17,986 nt of DNA from UBA6115 sp964346355 (GTDB lineage: Bacteria; Bacillota; Clostridia; Christensenellales; Aristaeellaceae), in assembly GCA_964346355.1 (NCBI GenBank), contig CAYFUH010000031.1, positions 1 through 17,986 on the forward strand. The letters are read 5' to 3'. Below, one piece after another: positions 15,251-17,986 of this stretch. Within the stretch, counting starts at the first letter, position 1. Every line of letters begins with the position of its first letter. Below the pieces are notes generated by a model, which was not told the origin of the DNA, ran no database searches, and was given only the letters and a program-made list of their open reading frames with translations. A program made the translations under genes and the position numbers.

Positions 15251-16191
15251 GCTTTACCTCCCAGGTCAAGCTGGAGCTGGCGGGGCAGACCCAGCAGTCC
15301 TACTGCTGTGTGACGGCGGAATTGGGGGCCTTCATTCTGGGCGCTTCCGTCATTACCTTATCCCAGCACCGGCACATCAGCCTTGGCTTTCGCACCGAGA
15401 ACGCAACCGTGCTGCGCCGCTGTTTGTGGCTGTTTAACAAAAGCGGCAAGGCTGCAGCCCGCCCGCGTCTGCTGCTGCGGGAGCGCATGGCCGGCAGGCG
15501 GCAGTACATTCTTCAGTTATCCAGCGAAGACAGCCACCGCCTGCTGCGCGACCAGGGCATGCTGCGCCTGGACGAATCGGGGGAGGAGCGGTTTTCCGCG
15601 CCCCAGCGGGTGATGCGGCGCAACTGCTGCCGCAGGGCTTATGTGCGCGGCGCCTTCCTGGCCTGCGGCTATATCGCCGATCCTAAGCGACGCTACCACG
15701 CCGAGTGGGTCTACCAGGACCGCGCCCGCGCCCTCCGGCTCAAGCGCGTGCTGGCGCAAACGGGGCTGGCGGCTACGCTGTCCGCCCGCCGCGGCAATGT
15801 GCTGGTGGTCATCAAGGGCGGGGACCAGGTGGCGGAGCTGCTCAAGGTCATCGGCGCTGCGCGCGCCCTCTTCTCCCTGGAGAACACCCGCGCTGAAAAA
15901 AGCCTCAAGGAAAGCGCCAACCGCGCGGTCAACTGCGACCAGGCCAACTTAAGCCGGCAGCTGTCCGCAGCCAGCCGGCAGATTGCGGCCATTGAAGCCC
16001 TGTCCATGGCGCACGGATTAAGCGCGCTGCCGCCCCGGCTGGAAGCGCTGGCGCGGCTGCGCTTAAGCCAGCCGGACGCGCGGCTGGTGGACCTGGGCGC
16101 GCAGCTGGATCCGCCCCTGTCCAAGTCCGGCGTCCAGCACCAGATGCGCGAATTGGTCAAGCGCGCCGACGCATTGCGCGGGGAAGCGTAA
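15247..16191 (+). CDS. whiA: DNA-binding protein WhiA
   Basis: This 314-residue WhiA combines a degenerate LAGLIDADG homing-endonuclease-like domain with a C-terminal helix-turn-helix. The signature CCRRAYVRGAFLACGYIADP (127-146), NRAVNCDQANL (225-235), LPPRLEALARLRL (261-273) and PPLSKSGVQH (289-298) are collinear with the family. WhiA is a transcription factor of sporulation in Streptomyces and affects cell division and chromosome segregation in Bacillus. The usual KSGVNHR near the end is KSGVQHQ here, so the last helix is slightly divergent. It starts inside the murB stop. The rapZ and yvcK genes that often precede whiA in Firmicutes are not here. Confidence 0.96.
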   Translation: MSFTSQVKLELAGQTQQSYCCVTAELGAFILGASVITLSQHRHISLGFRTENATVLRRCLWLFNKSGKAAARPRLLLRERMAGRRQYILQLSSEDSHRLLRDQGMLRLDESGEERFSAPQRVMRRNCCRRAYVRGAFLACGYIADPKRRYHAEWVYQDRARALRLKRVLAQTGLAATLSARRGNVLVVIKGGDQVAELLKVIGAARALFSLENTRAEKSLKESANRAVNCDQANLSRQLSAASRQIAAIEALSMAHGLSALPPRLEALARLRLSQPDARLVDLGAQLDPPLSKSGVQHQMRELVKRADALRGEA

Positions 16192-16240
16192 ACCCCCGTT
16201 TGGATAAAAAATTGAAGATCATTTCAAAAAGGAGGGCTGT

Positions 16241-16513
16241 ATGATCAAACGGAAGGTCACCTTAGGCGGCACCGTCCCCTTTACTGCGCAGCGTGCGCAG
16301 CAATTGGTCGCGCTGGCCAATACCTTCTGCGCCAATATCCTCTTGCAGGACCGGCGCGGCAGCTTCAACGGCAAGTCCCTGTTGGGCGTGCTGTCCTTGG
16401 GCAAGCTGACCGGGCTTGAGATTACGCTCATTGCAGAGGGCGTGGACGAGGAAGCGGCAGTGGACGCGCTCTCGGCCTCCCTGGCGGCGGAAAACGAACC
16501 CAGCCTGACATAA
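16241..16513 (+). CDS. crh: Crh-like HPr-fold regulator with Thr15 and conserved Ser46
   Basis: This 90-residue protein has the HPr fold. The HPr site GLHARPA aligns with PFTAQRA, putting Thr at position 15 instead of the phosphorylated His, and Gln and Arg in place of Arg17 and Pro18. It therefore should not accept phosphate from Enzyme I. The regulatory site is kept: GKSLLGVLSLG has Ser46 at exactly the HPr-kinase position. Bacillus Crh has the same pattern (Gln15, Ser46) and also lies just after whiA, where it acts as a CcpA corepressor in catabolite repression. I infer the same class here; the symbol is by analogy. AAGGAGG lies 5 bases before the ATG. It is the last gene of the murB unit, 49 bases after whiA. 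Confidence 0.85.
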   Translation: MIKRKVTLGGTVPFTAQRAQQLVALANTFCANILLQDRRGSFNGKSLLGVLSLGKLTGLEITLIAEGVDEEAAVDALSASLAAENEPSLT

Positions 16514-16548
16514 AAAAGGATAAAAACGCTTGAAAACACTGGATCTTA

Positions 16549-16577
16549 TTGACAGGTTGTAACATTCCTGTTATAAA
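16549..16577 (+). promoter_or_regulatory. Sigma-A promoter for the VanY-like gene
   Basis: A perfect TTGACA (16549-16554), 17 bases, then TATAAA (16572-16577), 56 bases before the chosen start. No terminator hairpin is visible between the HPr stop and this promoter. Confidence 0.8.
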
Positions 16578-16632
16578 TGAAGCAGATTCCACGTGAGTCC
16601 ACCTGCGCTTGCCGCGCGAAAGGATGGTCGAG

Positions 16633-17766
16633 ATGTCAAACACACGCAAAGCAGACCCATTTCGCACACTGCTGAAGTGGACGGTTATTCTGCTGATTCT
16701 GTTTGCGGTTTTCGCGACAGGCTTTGTTTTGCTGGATAAATACCAAAAGGGCGAGGTCGAGCGCCAAGCCCAGCGGATCGCACAGGAAAACCAGCAAATC
16801 ATTGAAGAAAACAACCGCGCCCGCGCCGAGCAGCAGGCCAGTTTGGCCTCCGGCGAGGTCAAGACCTGGCCCGAAGCCAAGCAGGAAGGCTGGGATGTGG
16901 TGGACGTCAGCGATTTCCCCATCACCTCCACCCGCGAACAGGAAGTCACCCGGGCCGAACTCCTAAAGGGCGGCTTGCTGCTGGTCAACCGCTGGCATGA
17001 GATGCCGTCCGACTTCACCCTGGTGGAGGGCGACATCAAGTCCATCGGCGTGGAAAGCAACTACCGCATCCCGGTGGAAAACGCCAGCGTCCAGCTGTTG
17101 GACAATGTCATCACCGCGCTGGACAAGATGATCGGGGATGCGCGCGCGGCCGGGCTTGAGTACTACATCATACGGGAGGGCTACCGCACCGCCCAGACCC
17201 AGCTTGAAACCTGGGAGAACGAGCGCAAGCGCCATGAGGCGCGCTATTCCGGTGACGCCCTGATCGAAAAGACGCGGGAGCGCGTGGCCTACCCCGGCAC
17301 CAGCGACTACCACACCGCGATGAGTGTGAATGTGGATGTCTACAACCGCAATGACTCGGCCCTCTCCAGCATGAAGTTCCAGGAGAGCAAGCAGGCCGAC
17401 TGGCTCAACGAGCACAGCTGGGAGTACGGCTTTGTCTTCCGCTTCCCGGTGCAGGGCTATCCTTCCATCAACACGGTGGACAAGTCCTATATCACCGGCA
17501 TCAACCTGGAGATGGACACCTATCGCTATGTGGGCGTGCCGCACGCGGCGGTCATGCACCACATGGGCTTCTCGCTTGAGGAGTATATCGACTACCTCAT
17601 CAAGCACCCGCACATCGCGGTCTATTTGGATGGCGAACTCAAATACGAAATCTACCGCGTGCCCGGCGGCAACGAGAACACCACCATCAGCCTGCCCGCA
17701 AACGCGACGGATTACCTGGCTTCCACCGATAATATGGGCGGCATGATTATCGCTGCGATTTACTAA
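16633..17766 (+). CDS. Membrane-anchored VanY-like (M15B) protein lacking its zinc ligands
   Basis: The protein is 377 residues from the ATG at 16633, which has AAAGGA 8 bases upstream; ATG 16624 and TTG 16609 are possible but less well placed. An N-terminal signal anchor (14-34) is followed by a coiled segment (about 40-72), then a D-Ala-D-Ala carboxypeptidase-like domain: LLLVNRWHEMPSDF, EGYRTAQTQLETW (182-194), WLNEH...YGFVFRFP, ITGINLE and RYVG. The zinc sites are changed. GTSEHQTGLAVDI of the family reads GTSDYHTAMSVNV here, so His becomes Tyr226 and Asp becomes Asn233; EPWH becomes EMDT, so the last His becomes Thr296. The catalytic Glu (293) remains. A C-terminal module (about 328-377) starts near VYLDGELKYEIYRVP. 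It probably binds wall peptides without cutting them, unless shifted His227 or Asp235 restore a metal site. Confidence 0.88.
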   Translation: MSNTRKADPFRTLLKWTVILLILFAVFATGFVLLDKYQKGEVERQAQRIAQENQQIIEENNRARAEQQASLASGEVKTWPEAKQEGWDVVDVSDFPITSTREQEVTRAELLKGGLLLVNRWHEMPSDFTLVEGDIKSIGVESNYRIPVENASVQLLDNVITALDKMIGDARAAGLEYYIIREGYRTAQTQLETWENERKRHEARYSGDALIEKTRERVAYPGTSDYHTAMSVNVDVYNRNDSALSSMKFQESKQADWLNEHSWEYGFVFRFPVQGYPSINTVDKSYITGINLEMDTYRYVGVPHAAVMHHMGFSLEEYIDYLIKHPHIAVYLDGELKYEIYRVPGGNENTTISLPANATDYLASTDNMGGMIIAAIY

Positions 17767-17783
17767 AACCCAAGCATATACCA

Positions 17784-17814
17784 CGCCCCGGGCTGATGTC
17801 CGGGGCGTTTTTGA
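17784..17814 (+). terminator. Intrinsic terminator of the VanY-like gene
   Basis: CGCCCCGG and CCGGGGCG form a perfect 8-bp GC-rich stem with an 8-base loop, followed by TTTTTG, 18 bases past the stop codon. The T-run abuts the next promoter. Confidence 0.9.
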
Positions 17815-17843
17815 TTGACAAAATGGTATGACAAATTTATAAT
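17815..17843 (+). promoter_or_regulatory. Perfect-consensus sigma-A promoter for prfC
   Basis: TTGACA (17815-17820), a 17-base AT-rich spacer and TATAAT (17838-17843) match the consensus at all twelve positions. The -10 ends 36 bases before the prfC start. Confidence 0.9.
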
Positions 17844-17879
17844 CCAGTTTCATTGATTGAATGCGCTTATGGAGGGAAC

Positions 17880-17986
17880 ATGGACGAGCGGCAAAAGGAA
17901 ATCGCGCGGCGGCGCACATTCGCCATCATCAGCCACCCGGACGCGGGCAAGACCACGCTGACGGAGAAGCTGCTGCTCTACGGCGG
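17880..17986 (+). CDS. prfC: Peptide chain release factor 3, N-terminal fragment
   Basis: The 35 complete codons visible read MDERQKEIARRRTFAIISHP and then DAGKTTLTEKLLLYG. The P-loop SHPDAGKT, at 18-25, with FAIISHPDAGKTTLTEK is diagnostic for RF3, the translation GTPase that recycles RF1 and RF2 after peptide release. Other translation factors have AHVDHGKT or AHIDAGKT here. GGAGGG lies 3 bases before the ATG at 17880. The rest of the gene lies beyond the window. Confidence 0.93.
   Translation, partial: MDERQKEIARRRTFAIISHPDAGKTTLTEKLLLYG

Noticed and set aside
16241..16513. Reading the HPr homologue as the ordinary sugar-transport phosphocarrier
   Set aside because: Residue 15 is Thr, and the neighbouring Arg and Pro of the active-site loop are also replaced, so phosphate transfer from Enzyme I is not expected.
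17281..17560. A sequencing error or frameshift as the cause of the missing zinc ligands in the VanY-like protein
   Set aside because: The flanking family motifs GTS, WLNEH, YGF, ITG and RYVG are all in one continuous frame, and three separate codon changes would be needed.
16963..17919. Open frame of about 318 codons on the minus strand
   Set aside because: It is antisense to the VanY-like gene, and crosses its terminator and the prfC promoter. The composition is that of a shadow frame.

Overview
The window is a gene-dense, high-GC stretch of bacterial chromosome. It probably comes from a Gram-positive member of the Bacillota, class Clostridia. Supports for this are strong AGGAGG-type ribosome sites on most genes, near-consensus sigma-A promoters with 17-nt spacers, a four-cysteine L28, and a murB-whiA-HPr block of Firmicutes type. 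The genus cannot be fixed from sequence alone. I saw no tRNA, rRNA, insertion sequence, prophage or CRISPR array, and no gene-free stretch longer than 300 bases.

Left arm, positions 1-11204, all on the minus strand and read right to left. pyk (pyruvate kinase) has its own promoter and terminator. Next is a MoxR ATPase / DUF58 / transglutaminase-membrane-protein operon with overlapping or nearly overlapping reading frames, followed 24 bases later by an intracellular GH13 alpha-amylase. rpmB (ribosomal protein L28) is a single-gene unit with a good hairpin terminator. ychF follows with its own promoter and is tightly coupled to a sugar-transfer-type ATP-grasp protein. A secreted peptidoglycan-binding protein runs off the left edge.

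Right arm, positions 11383-17986, all on the plus strand. The divergent gap at 11205-11382 carries the pyk promoter and a probable promoter for a three-gene cassette: an HSL-type alpha/beta hydrolase, an HxxxDG acyltransferase of the condensation/alcohol-acetyltransferase superfamily, and a zinc-ribbon six-helix membrane protein. A new promoter then starts murB-whiA-HPr. The HPr homologue has Thr at the usual His15 position and keeps Ser46, so it looks like a Crh-type regulator rather than a sugar-transport phosphocarrier. A membrane-anchored VanY-like protein follows. It has lost all three expected zinc ligands and may be a pseudo-peptidase. A terminator and a perfect-consensus promoter lead into prfC (release factor 3), cut by the right edge.

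The common theme is envelope and carbon metabolism. Wall synthesis and wall binding are represented by MurB, the VanY-like protein and the peptidoglycan-binding protein, and envelope-associated functions by MoxR/DUF58/transglutaminase. Carbon handling is represented by alpha-amylase, pyruvate kinase and the Crh-like HPr. Three places deserve most attention: the hydrolase/acyltransferase/zinc-ribbon cassette, the ligand-less VanY homologue, and the Thr15 HPr.
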